Source of the DNA: a bacterium
Lineage (GTDB): Bacteria > Verrucomicrobiota > Verrucomicrobiia > Limisphaerales > JAJXZI01
Assembly: GCA_021780115.1 (NCBI GenBank)
Contig: JAJXZI010000105.1
Coordinates: 7,796-48,420 of the forward strand
DNA: 40,625 nt
Direction of reading: 5' to 3'
The notes beneath the pieces were generated by a model, which was given only the letters and a program-made list of their open reading frames with translations, was not told the origin of the DNA and made no database searches. Below, piece by piece: positions 15,942 through 23,989 of this stretch; position 1 is the first letter of the stretch, and each line of letters starts with the position of its first letter. The position numbers and the translations under genes are program-made.

Positions 15942-18257
15942 ATGGCTTTGGGATTCCGACTGGTGTTGGTTGGGTTGGCGCTCGCGCTGGGCCGGCCGGC
16001 CGCGTCCGCCGCTGGGGCGTCCACCAATGAGACTGGCTTCGGGTTCACCGGGCCGGAGATATTCCCGATAGATCCGCTGATCGGCCAGCTGCACGCGGCG
16101 GACCTGAACGGCGACGGCCTGACCGACCTGATCGTGGTCAACAACCTGCGCTCGAAGATCACCTTGCTCTACAACCAGACCGGCCACACCAACGCGCCCG
16201 TCCCGTCCCGCGTCAAGCGCGAGATCAACGAACTGCCGTCCGACGCCCGCTTCCGCCTCGAATCCATCCCGTCCGAGAAACGCATCGCGTCGCTGGTGGT
16301 GGACGACTTGAATGGCGACGGCCGGCCGGACATCGCGTATTACGGTGATCCGAAGGAGTTGATCGTGCTCTACAACGAAGGCACCAACGGCTGGAGCGCG
16401 CCCCGGCGCTGGCCCATCGACGACGGCCAGCTCACCGCCAACGCGCTGATGTCCGGCGACCTCAACGGCGACGGCCTCACCGACCTGCTCCTGCTGTCGG
16501 AGACGTGCATCTACTTTTTCCCGCAGCGGCCGGACCACACCCTGGGCGAGCCGCAGAAAATTCCCGTCGCCAGCCCGGTCCGCTTGGCGCAGGTCATGGA
16601 CTTCAACGGTGATGGCAGGAACGATCTGTTTCTGGTGGACTGGGAAAGCCCCACGCCGCTGCGGTTCCGCTTGCAGGGCAGCGACGGCGGTCTCGGCCCC
16701 GAAATGTATTTCTCTTTGCCGCCCATTCGCGCCTTGTGCGTCGATCACTTGGTCACGCCGAAGGAGACCGAACTGGTCACCATCGCGCAGAATTCCGGCC
16801 GCGCGGCGATCGGCCGTTTCCAGCGCCGGCCAGCCGAGCCGCTGGCCGGGCCGTTTCGTGAAGGCCAGTTCAGCGTTCTGCCGCTGAGCAAGACCGAGAA
16901 GGCCCGCCGCGGCCTGCTCTGGGCGGACATTGACGGCGACGGCCTGCCCGACTTGCTCGTCGCCCAGCCGGAGAGCGGGCAGATCACCGTCTTTCTCCAG
17001 CGGGCCGACGGCACGCTCGGCCCGGCGCGTTCGTTCCCGTCGCTCTCGGGCGTGAGCGATCTGGCGGTGGCCGATTGGGAAGGCGACGGCAAACCGGACA
17101 TTTTCCTGCTCAGCCCCGACGAGCGGCAGGTGGGCGTCACGCGCCTGGATGCCCACGGGCGGTTGCCCTTTCCCACGCTCATCCCGACCGAGGGCAAGCC
17201 GCTGGCGATGGCCGTCGGCCCGCTCCAACCCGGCGCCCCGCCGACGCTGGCGGTGATCGTCGATAATGACGGCAAGCGCTCGCTGGTCACGCGGACGTTC
17301 CGCGGCCGAACCCGGACCCAAAAACTGAGCAGTGATTTCAAATCCAATCCGGCGGCCATGGCCTTCCACGATGTCAACCAGGACGGCTTGGTGGACCTGG
17401 TGGTGCTGGTTCCTTACGAGAAGGTCAAAGTGTTGCTGCAAGTCCCCGGCAAGCCGTTTGACGAAGAGGATGTCGCGCCGCCCGGTGGCGCGCTGGAACA
17501 GCCCTGGATGAGCGCGGCGGACGTGGACGGCGACGGCAAGCCGGAGTTGTTGCTGCCGCAAAAGAATTTCCTCCGGGCCGTCGTGCTGACCCGGGAAAAG
17601 GACACGGACCACAGCAAGCCGGCGTGGGTCTTCACCGTGAAGGAGCAGATCAACGGCGCTTCGCGCGATTCCAAACTCGTCGGCGCGGTCGCGCTGCCCG
17701 ACGGGACCAACGCCGCGCCGTCGCTCTTCCTGCTCGACGCCGAGCGCAAGGCGCTGACGCTGTGCCAGCGCGACGCCGCGGGCGTCTGGCAGGTCGTCCG
17801 CAACGTGGCGCTGCCCGTGGCGGATTTCTCCGGCCTCCAGGCGATCGGCCTCGGCGGGGCGAAGCCGAACGCCATCGCCTTCCTCGGCGCCAATGCGGCG
17901 GCCTACCTGCCGCTGAGCGGCGAGGTCTGGGATTACGCGGAGATGGACAGCTACGAGACGCCGATCAAGGACGGCCAGTTGCAGGACGTGGTCGCCGGCG
18001 ACCTCAACGGCGACGGCCGCAAAGACCTCGTCTTCCTCGAATCGGCGCGGAACTACATCGACCTCGTCCAGTTCGACCAGGCGCACAAGCTGGCGCCGGG
18101 GACGCGCTGGCCGGTGTTCGAGGAGCGCACCTTCCGCAGCCGGCGCAACGATCTGCCCGAGCCGCGCGAAGCCATCGTCGCCGACGTGACCGGCGACGGC
18201 AAAAACGACCTCATCATCCTCGTCCACGACCGCATCCTGGTGTATCCGCAGGAGTGA
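15942..18257 (+). CDS. Exported FG-GAP/VCBS repeat protein
   Basis: The 771-residue protein has a signal peptide (MALGFRLVLVGLALALG...ASA) followed by repeated FG-GAP blades with calcium-binding loops such as DLNGDGLTDLI, DLNGDGRPDIAY, DLNGDGLTDLLLL, DFNGDGRNDLFLV, DIDGDGLPDLLVA, DVDGDGKPELLLP, DLNGDGRKDLVF and DVTGDGKNDLII. These repeats build beta-propellers like the integrin alpha-chain head. Proteins of this type are secreted or surface bound; no catalytic domain is seen. ATG 15942 gives the signal peptide, while the frame upstream (from 15666) has no similarity. The 268 bases between it and the divergent decarboxylase gene must contain both promoters. Confidence 0.85.
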   Translation: MALGFRLVLVGLALALGRPAASAAGASTNETGFGFTGPEIFPIDPLIGQLHAADLNGDGLTDLIVVNNLRSKITLLYNQTGHTNAPVPSRVKREINELPSDARFRLESIPSEKRIASLVVDDLNGDGRPDIAYYGDPKELIVLYNEGTNGWSAPRRWPIDDGQLTANALMSGDLNGDGLTDLLLLSETCIYFFPQRPDHTLGEPQKIPVASPVRLAQVMDFNGDGRNDLFLVDWESPTPLRFRLQGSDGGLGPEMYFSLPPIRALCVDHLVTPKETELVTIAQNSGRAAIGRFQRRPAEPLAGPFREGQFSVLPLSKTEKARRGLLWADIDGDGLPDLLVAQPESGQITVFLQRADGTLGPARSFPSLSGVSDLAVADWEGDGKPDIFLLSPDERQVGVTRLDAHGRLPFPTLIPTEGKPLAMAVGPLQPGAPPTLAVIVDNDGKRSLVTRTFRGRTRTQKLSSDFKSNPAAMAFHDVNQDGLVDLVVLVPYEKVKVLLQVPGKPFDEEDVAPPGGALEQPWMSAADVDGDGKPELLLPQKNFLRAVVLTREKDTDHSKPAWVFTVKEQINGASRDSKLVGAVALPDGTNAAPSLFLLDAERKALTLCQRDAAGVWQVVRNVALPVADFSGLQAIGLGGAKPNAIAFLGANAAAYLPLSGEVWDYAEMDSYETPIKDGQLQDVVAGDLNGDGRKDLVFLESARNYIDLVQFDQAHKLAPGTRWPVFEERTFRSRRNDLPEPREAIVADVTGDGKNDLIILVHDRILVYPQE

Positions 18258-18386
18258 AGGGTGGCGCGGCGGCGCCGCTCCCCCCGCTAGTCCCGCAACG
18301 CGGGTGCAGGCGGGCGGACAGCTCGCTCGGCGAAGGCAAAAGCCGCCCCGGCGCTTGGCGTCGTGTTCGTTTGACGAGGCAAACTT

Positions 18387-18817
18387 TCACCACGTTCCCG
18401 CGAACATCCGTCTGCCAGGCTCTTTGCAATTGCCAGGCTCGTCCTTGGATGCCTTCGTCACCGTGTAGTAACACTGGAACGGCGGGCCATTCTTCGAGGC
18501 GTCCAAGGTGCGTGTGACCGGGTAGGTTTCAGTCTGCGCCTCCGTGGCGCGCCAGTCTCCGCCGCGATGCAAGGTGAGGCCGGGGACGGGCATCTTGCCT
18601 GGTCTCGCCTTTCGTGAAGCCGGGCAACCGCCCTGGCTCCCCCCAACGCGCCTAAAAACTTCACGGCCTCCACGGTCAGCGCGGCCCCCGGCTGGCGCTC
18701 AAATTGTTGAATCATTTCTTGCGGTGACTGGACGCGGCGGCTGGCAAGTGGTGAACGGCGACGGCGGCGGCCCTCAATTGTGTCCAGGCCGTAAGTCTCA
18801 GCCGGCGCGCGTAACAA
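18387..18817 (-). pseudogene. Decayed gene of unknown function
   Basis: Two overlapping minus-strand frames look like successive parts of one coding sequence. The first (18817 to about 18610) reads MIQQFERQPGAALTVEAVKF. The second (18593-18387) reads HRGGDWRATEAQTETYPVTR and then LDASKNGPPFQCYYTVTKAS. Both have natural protein composition, but a frameshift separates them and neither has a good start or a normal end. The surrounding 627-base gap (18258-18884) has no intact gene. The family is not recognised. Confidence 0.4.
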
Positions 18818-18884
18818 ATGCCGGAGCTTGGACCGGCATCTTCGCGCGCTTCAACGCATGGAAGCAGAGGCCACGCCAGGCTGA

Positions 18885-20063
18885 CTATTTCAAGCGCGCG
18901 GTCAGAAGCAAATCCGGTCCCACGCTTCGCCACTTGACATCGGTCAGGCCGAGGATTTCGTCCCAACCAAGAGCACCTTCGCCGGCGACGGCTTTGCGCG
19001 CCTCGCGGCCGCCCAGAATTTTCGGCGCGTAGAAGAAGACGATGCGCCGGGCGAATCCGCCGAACAGAAACGAGGCATTCACTTCGCCCCCGCCCTCAAC
19101 GAGCAGGCTGGTGACATTCTCGGAGCCGAGCTGGCGCAGCAGCCAGCGCAGGTCGAGGCGTGATGCGTGAGCCGTGAGGCGTGATCGGGCGCGGAGCGCG
19201 GGGGCGACGAGCACGTTCACCCGCCTGGCGAGCGCGGCCACCCGCCGCTTTGGCGCAGCCCGGCTGACCACGACGGTCGTCAACGCCGCGTGCTCGTCGC
19301 TGACCACCTTCGCCGTCAACGGTGTGCGCGCCATCGAGTCCAGGATGAGCCGGCGAAGCGGCTTCTGCCCTCCGCCGCCTGACCTCTGACTTCTGGCTTC
19401 TGATTTCCGGCCCCGAAGCGTCAGGCTCGGGTCATCCGCCAGCACCGTGTTGATGCCAACAAGGATGGCGTCGCTGCCCTGCCGCAGTCTCATCGCGAAA
19501 GCGCGCGACCTCTCGCCGGTAATCCATTTCGACGCACCGCCAGCGGTGGCGATCTTGCCGTCGAGCGTCATCGCCGCCTTGACGGTGACGAACGGCGTGC
19601 GGTGGACGATCCAGTGGTTGAAGGTTTCGTTGAGCGCCGCGCACTCGGCGGCCATGACCCCGTGGACGACTTCAATTCCCGCCCGCTCCAGAATCTTGAA
19701 ACCCTTCCCGGCGTGCTTCGGATTCGGGTCGGTTGCGCCGATGACGACGCGCTTGATGCCGGCGGCGATGATCGCGTCGGTGCAGGGCGGCGTGCGGCCA
19801 TGAGTGCAGCACGGCTCCAGTGTCACGTAAAGCGTGGCGGCCTTGACGGAGTGGCCGCGCCGTTCGGCGTCGCGCAACGCCTCGATTTCGGCGTGCGGCT
19901 GCCCGGCGCGGCGATGCCAGCCGCGGCCGATGACCGCGCCGCGTTTCACGAGCACCGCGCCGACCATCGGGTTGGGCGACGTCGCGCCGTAGCCGCGCCG
20001 GGCGAGCCGGAGGGCGAGGCGCAGGAACCCGCCATCCGCAGCCGACGGCGGCGAGGCGTTCAT
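18885..20063 (-). CDS. ribD: Bifunctional riboflavin deaminase/reductase RibD
   Basis: The 392-residue protein catalyses the second and third steps of riboflavin synthesis. The N-terminal deaminase has the zinc site His57-Ala-Glu59 and Cys85/Cys94 (EPCCTHGRTPPC). The C-terminal reductase starts near VTVKAAMTLDGKIA, with ILVGINTVLADDPSLT and SLLVEGGGEVNASF. Two short inserts interrupt otherwise conserved reductase sequence: RGRKSEARSQRSGGGG and LRARSRLTAHASRLD. Each is encoded by 7-bp periodic repeats (see 19380-19407 and 19157-19185). The gene is the last of the nusB-PHP-ftsY-ribD unit and overlaps ftsY by 4 bases. Confidence 0.94.
   Translation of the reverse strand: MNASPPSAADGGFLRLALRLARRGYGATSPNPMVGAVLVKRGAVIGRGWHRRAGQPHAEIEALRDAERRGHSVKAATLYVTLEPCCTHGRTPPCTDAIIAAGIKRVVIGATDPNPKHAGKGFKILERAGIEVVHGVMAAECAALNETFNHWIVHRTPFVTVKAAMTLDGKIATAGGASKWITGERSRAFAMRLRQGSDAILVGINTVLADDPSLTLRGRKSEARSQRSGGGGQKPLRRLILDSMARTPLTAKVVSDEHAALTTVVVSRAAPKRRVAALARRVNVLVAPALRARSRLTAHASRLDLRWLLRQLGSENVTSLLVEGGGEVNASFLFGGFARRIVFFYAPKILGGREARKAVAGEGALGWDEILGLTDVKWRSVGPDLLLTARLK
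19157..19185. repeat. Degenerate short tandem repeat inside ribD (CGTGA-type)
   Basis: The plus strand reads GGCGTGAT, GCGTGA, GCCGTGA, GGCGTGAT in succession, four imperfect copies of a unit of about 7 bases. It encodes the ribD insert containing LTAHASRL, which is not part of the conserved reductase fold. Confidence 0.6.
19380..19407. repeat. Four-unit heptanucleotide repeat inside ribD (TGAYYTC-type)
   Basis: The plus strand reads TGACCTC, TGACTTC, TGGCTTC, TGATTTC, four consecutive 7-mers with one or two changes each. It encodes the KSEARSQRS insert of RibD between SLTLRG and the RRLILDS strand. Confidence 0.7.
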
Positions 20064-20971
20064 TCCTCAAACAACGCCGCGGCAAACTGCTGCGCGTCGA
20101 ACGGCTGCAAGTCTTCCGGCTGCTCGCCCAAGCCGACGAATTTCACCGGCAGGCCCAGTTCCTTTTGGATGGCCACGACCATGCCGCCTTTGCTGGTGCC
20201 GTCGAGCTTGGTGACGACCAGGCCGGTGAGCGTGACCGCCTTGTGGAACTCGCGCGCCTGGTTGAGCGCGTTCATGCCGGTGCTGGCGTCCAGCACCAGG
20301 AGCACTTCGTGCGGCGCGCCGGGCAGTTGGCGCGCCATGACCCGATGCACCTTCTGCAGTTCCTGCATCAAGTTGTGTTTGGTGTGCAACCGGCCCGCCG
20401 TGTCCACGAACAGGTAGTCCGCCTGACGCGCCTGGGCGGCGGACACGGCGTCGTGCGCCACGGCGGCGGCGTCGGCGCCGTACGCGCCCGACACCACCTC
20501 CACCTGGAGGCGCTGGCCCCAGAGCTGGAGTTGCTCGATGGCGGCGGCGCGAAAGGTATCGCACGCCGCGAGCAGGGAACGCTGGCCCCGCTGGGCAACG
20601 AGATGGGCCAGCTTGGCGGCGGTGGTGGTCTTGCCGGTGCCGTTGACGCCCACGATCGACACGACGGTCAAACCCGAGGCGGCTGGGCGCAAACCGGCCG
20701 GGGCGGTGGCCAGGCCCTGCGCGACTTCACGCTGGGCGATCGCGAAAACGTCCAGGCCGCCGCTGCCTTGCGTTTCGTAGGCCCGCTTCACGGCGCCGAC
20801 GATCTGCGCCGTCATGCCCGAGCCGAGGTCCGCTCCGAGGAGGGCGACTTCCAAATCATCGAGCGTCGCCGCGTCGAGCTTGGGCGAGCGGGTGAGCAGG
20901 CGCTTGATCTCGTGCGCCAGCTTGCTGTGGGTCTTCTGCAGTCCGGCCTTGAATCGGTCGAATAATCCCAT
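20060..20971 (-). CDS. ftsY: Signal recognition particle receptor FtsY
   Basis: The 303-residue SRP GTPase docks ribosome-SRP complexes at the membrane. It has a short basic N-terminus without the acidic A domain, an N domain (residues 10-90) and a G domain. Visible motifs are G1 GVNGTGKTT (108-116), DTFRAAAIEQL, the DTAGRLHT motif, TKLDGTSKGG and the closing GLGEQPEDLQPFD, which distinguishes FtsY from Ffh. It overlaps ribD by 4 bases and starts 9 bases after the PHP gene stop, so the genes are probably co-transcribed. Confidence 0.96.
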   Translation of the reverse strand: MGLFDRFKAGLQKTHSKLAHEIKRLLTRSPKLDAATLDDLEVALLGADLGSGMTAQIVGAVKRAYETQGSGGLDVFAIAQREVAQGLATAPAGLRPAASGLTVVSIVGVNGTGKTTTAAKLAHLVAQRGQRSLLAACDTFRAAAIEQLQLWGQRLQVEVVSGAYGADAAAVAHDAVSAAQARQADYLFVDTAGRLHTKHNLMQELQKVHRVMARQLPGAPHEVLLVLDASTGMNALNQAREFHKAVTLTGLVVTKLDGTSKGGMVVAIQKELGLPVKFVGLGEQPEDLQPFDAQQFAAALFEE

Positions 20972-20980
20972 GGAAGACGT

Positions 20981-21847
20981 TCAGGGGGGCGGGCGGGAGC
21001 CGGCCGGCGGGCGCTCCGGGGCCGACGCGGCGCTGGCGGCGACGCGGGCCTTGAGCCGGGCGACGTAATCGTACGGCAGCTTCACCGTGCCGACGAGCGG
21101 TTTGCCTTTGCTGTCGCCGTGGCAATCCGAACCACCCGTGACCAGCAGGCGGTGCTCCTCCGCCAGAGCGAGGTAATGTTCCATCATGGCCGTGGAATGT
21201 TTGCTGTGGAAACATTCCAGGCCGTCCAGCCCCGCCTGGGCCAGGCCGGGGATGACGTCGTCGGTGCGGTTCAATCCAGGGTGCGCCATGACCGCGAGTC
21301 CGCCGGCCGCGTGGACCAGTGCGATGGCGTGCGCGGCCGACATTTTGAATTTGGGCACCCAGGCGGGCCGGTGCTTCTTGAGAAAGCGCTCGAAGGCCTC
21401 GTCGAGGCTGCCGCACAGGCCGGCGTTGACGAGGGCGCGCGCCACGTGCGGCCGGCCCGGCGAGCGGCAATTCGCCAGCGCGAAGACCGTCTCGGCGTCG
21501 AGCGGCACGCGCAGCCGGTTCAGCCGCGCCACCATCTCGCGGACGCGGTTCTGCCGCACGGTCTGGAACTGCGCGATCTCCGCCAGCAGGCGTTCATGGC
21601 GGGTGTCGATGAAGTAGCCCAGCAGGTGGACCTCATGGCCGCCGTGCTCGGCGGTCAACTCGGTGCCCGAAATGAACTCGATGCCGAGAGCGTCGCACGC
21701 CGCCGCCATTCGCGCGCAGCCTTCCACGGTGTCGTGGTCGGTCAGCGCCATGGCGGCCAGGCCCGCGTGCCGGCCGCGGGCGGCCAGTTCCTCCGGCGTG
21801 TAGGTGCCGTCGGAGAAATTCGTGTGCAGATGGAGGTCAGCGAACAC
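20981..21847 (-). CDS. PHP domain phosphoesterase (RNase AM/YciV-like)
   Basis: The 288-residue protein has the PHP metal-binding motifs: DLHLHTNFSDGT (residues 4-15), LTDHDT (36-41), the central HGGHEVHLLGY, VMAHPG and the late GGSDCHGDSKG. Characterised relatives hydrolyse 3',5'-nucleoside bisphosphates or trim 5' ends of small RNAs. The protein is cytoplasmic with no signal peptide. The C-terminal 20 residues are Pro/Ala-rich and not conserved. It sits between nusB and ftsY. The substrate is inferred only from the family. Confidence 0.85.
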   Translation of the reverse strand: MFADLHLHTNFSDGTYTPEELAARGRHAGLAAMALTDHDTVEGCARMAAACDALGIEFISGTELTAEHGGHEVHLLGYFIDTRHERLLAEIAQFQTVRQNRVREMVARLNRLRVPLDAETVFALANCRSPGRPHVARALVNAGLCGSLDEAFERFLKKHRPAWVPKFKMSAAHAIALVHAAGGLAVMAHPGLNRTDDVIPGLAQAGLDGLECFHSKHSTAMMEHYLALAEEHRLLVTGGSDCHGDSKGKPLVGTVKLPYDYVARLKARVAASAASAPERPPAGSRPPP

Positions 21848-21851
21848 GGCG

Positions 21852-21951
21852 GGAAGGCAGAACGCGGAAGGCGGAAGGCAAAATCATTCGGGAACTCCGC
21901 CCACAGGCGTCGGGCGTCCCGGCGTTATTCATTCTGCCTTCTTCCTGCTTC
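21852..21951. repeat. Palindromic heptad-repeat element between nusB and the PHP gene
   Basis: The left arm is four 7-mers (GGAAGGC, AGAACGC, GGAAGGC, GGAAGGC; 21852-21879). The right arm has 7-mers ATTCTGC, CTTCTTC, CTGCTTC (21931-21951). GAAGGCAGAA (21853-21862) is a perfect inverted copy of TTCTGCCTTC (21932-21941), so the unit can fold into a hairpin enclosing about 69 bases. It fills nearly the whole 102-base spacer. Confidence 0.6.
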
Positions 21952-22450
21952 ATTGGACGATCCGGGCCGGGCGCATCAACTCGCCCTTGACCTTGTCGAG
22001 GATGCCGTTGACAAATTTGCCGCTGTCCGGCGTGGAGAATTTCTTGGCGATGTCCACCGCTTCGTTGATGCTCACCACCGGGGGGATGTCCAGGCGGTGC
22101 AGCATCTCGTAGAGCGCCAGCCGGAGAATATTGCGGTCCACGGCGGCGATGCGGTGCAACTCCCAGTTCTTCGCATGGCTCTTGATCAGTCCGTCGATCT
22201 CGTCGCGGTGTTCCAGCGTGCCGCGGATCAGCGGGTCGGCGAACAGGCGCACCTCCCCCTCGGCTGCCGTGGGGGGCGGCAGGGTCACCGGCTGGCCCCA
22301 GTTGGCGGGACCTTTTTCTTCCGCGATGGCCGCCGGGCGCTGCGAATCCCAGAAATGGTCGAGCGCCTCGTCGAGGTTTTCCGACGGGTTCAAATCCTGC
22401 TGAAACAGGAACTGCACGGCGCGCTCGCGCGCCTCACGACGCTTGCCCAT
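21950..22450 (-). CDS. nusB: Transcription antitermination factor NusB
   Basis: The 166-residue RNA-binding protein joins the NusE (S10) complex on boxA RNA during rRNA transcription. The canonical start KRREARERAVQFLFQQDLN and the core VDRNILRLALYEMLHRLDIPP, VSINEAVDIAKKFSTPDSG and FVNGILDKV are present. An insert of about 25 residues (IAEEKGPANWGQPVTLPPPT) lies between helices 2 and 3. ATG 22450 was chosen because it gives the family start, while the frame extends to 22528 without similarity. It is the first gene of the minus-strand nusB-PHP-ftsY-ribD unit. Confidence 0.93.
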   Translation of the reverse strand: MGKRREARERAVQFLFQQDLNPSENLDEALDHFWDSQRPAAIAEEKGPANWGQPVTLPPPTAAEGEVRLFADPLIRGTLEHRDEIDGLIKSHAKNWELHRIAAVDRNILRLALYEMLHRLDIPPVVSINEAVDIAKKFSTPDSGKFVNGILDKVKGELMRPARIVQ

Positions 22451-23037
22451 AACGGCTGAAGATGACGCAAAAGGCGGCGCGGAAGAAATCAAAATTTCGG
22501 CCTCGGTGCTTCCCCCGAGTTGACTCAAGGATAAATGACACCCAAGGATGCTGAGCAGGGCGGGGTGAATGACTCCGGTGTTTCGGAGTCGTTGCAGATT
22601 CTACCGTTGCTGTCAATCGCTGCGGGCGGTGGAGCGGAGCCGCGCGGGCGTAGCCCAACCGGAGGGAAGAACTCGCGGCCGTGGTCGCCGTCCAAGCCCA
22701 GGCACGCAGAGAGCCACCCTGCTTCCACCGCCCGCGGGGCCGCTCGGCCGCCCGCCGCCGACCGAGCGGGGGGCGGGACTGAACCCGCGCCAGAGTTCCC
22801 GCTGCCGAGCGCTGAAGGGGGCCGGGCCGGGAGAAACCCGTCCGCGGGGGGCTCCGTACCGCGTCACCCAGCCGTTTGAGTGCCTACTTGTGTTCCCGCC
22901 GCAGTCCTCGCAAAACGCGTCGAGCCTGCGGGTTTTGCCCGCGCGTTGACGCCGGGCATACCGCTCCGGCAATTGAGGTGGCCGGTTCGCGCACTGCCGG
23001 CTTGCCACCAGCCCGAGGCCGCCGGCAATCTCGCGCC
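22451..23037. other. Gene-free GC-rich region with hairpins between nusB and ribE
   Basis: No convincing gene is visible in these 587 bases. They contain a perfect 7-bp hairpin GACTCCG-GTGTTT-CGGAGTC (22571-22590) and an 8-bp stem CCGCTCGG...CCGAGCGG (22740-22747 with 22762-22769). Both divergent promoters must lie here. The conserved elements of an FMN riboswitch, which might be expected before ribE, and of RNase P RNA were not found. Confidence 0.4.
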
Positions 23038-23649
23038 ATGTTCACCGGCATCGTGGAAGAGACGGGCATCGTGGAGCGCATCCGGCCGACGGCCAGTTCC
23101 ATCGAGTTGACCGTGCGCGCCCACCGCTGCGGGCGCGGATTGAAAGTCGGCGCCAGTCTGGCGGTCAACGGCTGCTGCCTGACGGTGGTGAGCCTCGCGG
23201 CGCGCGGCCCGGCGAAGCTCGTACAGGTCGATCTGCTGCAAGAAACCTGGGCGCGCACCAACCTGCAGTTTGCCGCCGTCGGTGCGCGGGTGAATCTCGA
23301 ACGGTCGCTGCGGGCGAGCGACCGCCTGGGCGGCCATTTCGTCACCGGCCACATCGACGGCGTGGGCAAAATCACCTGCTGGGAACGATCGGGGCAGGAT
23401 TGGGTGCTGGAGGTGCAGGCGCCGCCGACGGTGATGCGCTATCTCGTCTTCAAAGGCTCCGTGGCCGTGGACGGCATCAGTCTCACCGTCGCGGCCGTGC
23501 GGAAAAGGAGTTTTCGCGTCTGGATCATCCCGCACACCTGGGAGGTCACGAACCTGCGCGAACGGCACCTGGGCGAGGCGGTGAACCTGGAGGCCGACCT
23601 GATCGGCAAGTACGTCCGCCAGTTCGTCAGTGCTGGGGCGAAACCTTGA
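23038..23649 (+). CDS. ribE: Riboflavin synthase alpha chain
   Basis: The 203-residue enzyme dismutates two 6,7-dimethyl-8-ribityllumazines to riboflavin. It has the expected two lumazine-binding barrels: MFTGIVEETGIVERI with GASLAVNGCCLTVV, then GGHFVTGHIDGVGKI with VFKGSVAVDGISLTV. The LIGKYVRQF C-terminal helix completes the trimer contact. ATG 23038 gives the canonical MFTGIVE start. It is divergent from the nusB-ribD unit, and its last 23 bases overlap the convergent lipoprotein gene. ribH and ribBA are not in this window. Confidence 0.95.
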   Translation: MFTGIVEETGIVERIRPTASSIELTVRAHRCGRGLKVGASLAVNGCCLTVVSLAARGPAKLVQVDLLQETWARTNLQFAAVGARVNLERSLRASDRLGGHFVTGHIDGVGKITCWERSGQDWVLEVQAPPTVMRYLVFKGSVAVDGISLTVAAVRKRSFRVWIIPHTWEVTNLRERHLGEAVNLEADLIGKYVRQFVSAGAKP

Positions 23650-23890
23650 GCGGTGCGGTCGTGAGCCGTTTGCCCATCGAGGCGGGAGCGATCTCCCGGA
23701 CATTTCCGGCCGGGATGGTGAACTGCCGCCCCGTGGCGTCCTTGCAGACAAAGCAGCCGGTCGCGGGGTCGAGCCGCGGTTTGCCTTTGACCGTCATGGC
23801 GGGGCCGTGGAACGGCGTGACCACGTAGCGGCGGGTGCAACCAGCCAGCCCAAGCACGGCCAACAACAGGAGCAGCGAGGCATTCTTCAT
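23627..23890 (-). CDS. Small YgdI/YgdR-like lipoprotein
   Basis: This 87-residue protein has a lipoprotein signal (MKNASLLLLLAVLGLAGC, Cys18 as lipid anchor) followed by a short SH3-like domain: YVVTPFHGPAMTVKGKPRLD, then TGCFVCKDATGRQFTIPAGNVREI. This matches the YgdI/YgdR pattern of enterobacterial lipoproteins, whose function is unknown. ATG 23890 is chosen for the signal peptide; the frame upstream has no similarity. It is convergent with ribE, overlapping by 23 bases. Confidence 0.75.
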   Translation of the reverse strand: MKNASLLLLLAVLGLAGCTRRYVVTPFHGPAMTVKGKPRLDPATGCFVCKDATGRQFTIPAGNVREIAPASMGKRLTTAPLKVSPQH

Positions 23891-23989
23891 GGCAAGCGGA
23901 TGGTCCGCGTTCCGCGTCCAAATTGCCGGAAACCCCGCCTTCGGCAAGTCAGGAATCGCGCGCCGTTCATCCGGGGCACCGCGGACCGG

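Noticed and set aside
15885-18227. 780-codon frame antisense to the FG-GAP gene
   Set aside because: Shadow of the repetitive real gene; composition is unnatural and no start signal is visible.
22385-22402. GGGTTCAAATCCTGC, resembling a tRNA T-arm
   Set aside because: It lies inside the conserved nusB coding sequence, and no acceptor or anticodon arm surrounds it.
22876-23037. N-terminal extension of riboflavin synthase
   Set aside because: The MFTGIVE start at 23038 is universal in the family; the upstream part has no similarity.
22451-23037. FMN riboswitch before ribE
   Set aside because: The conserved RFN elements were not found on either strand.
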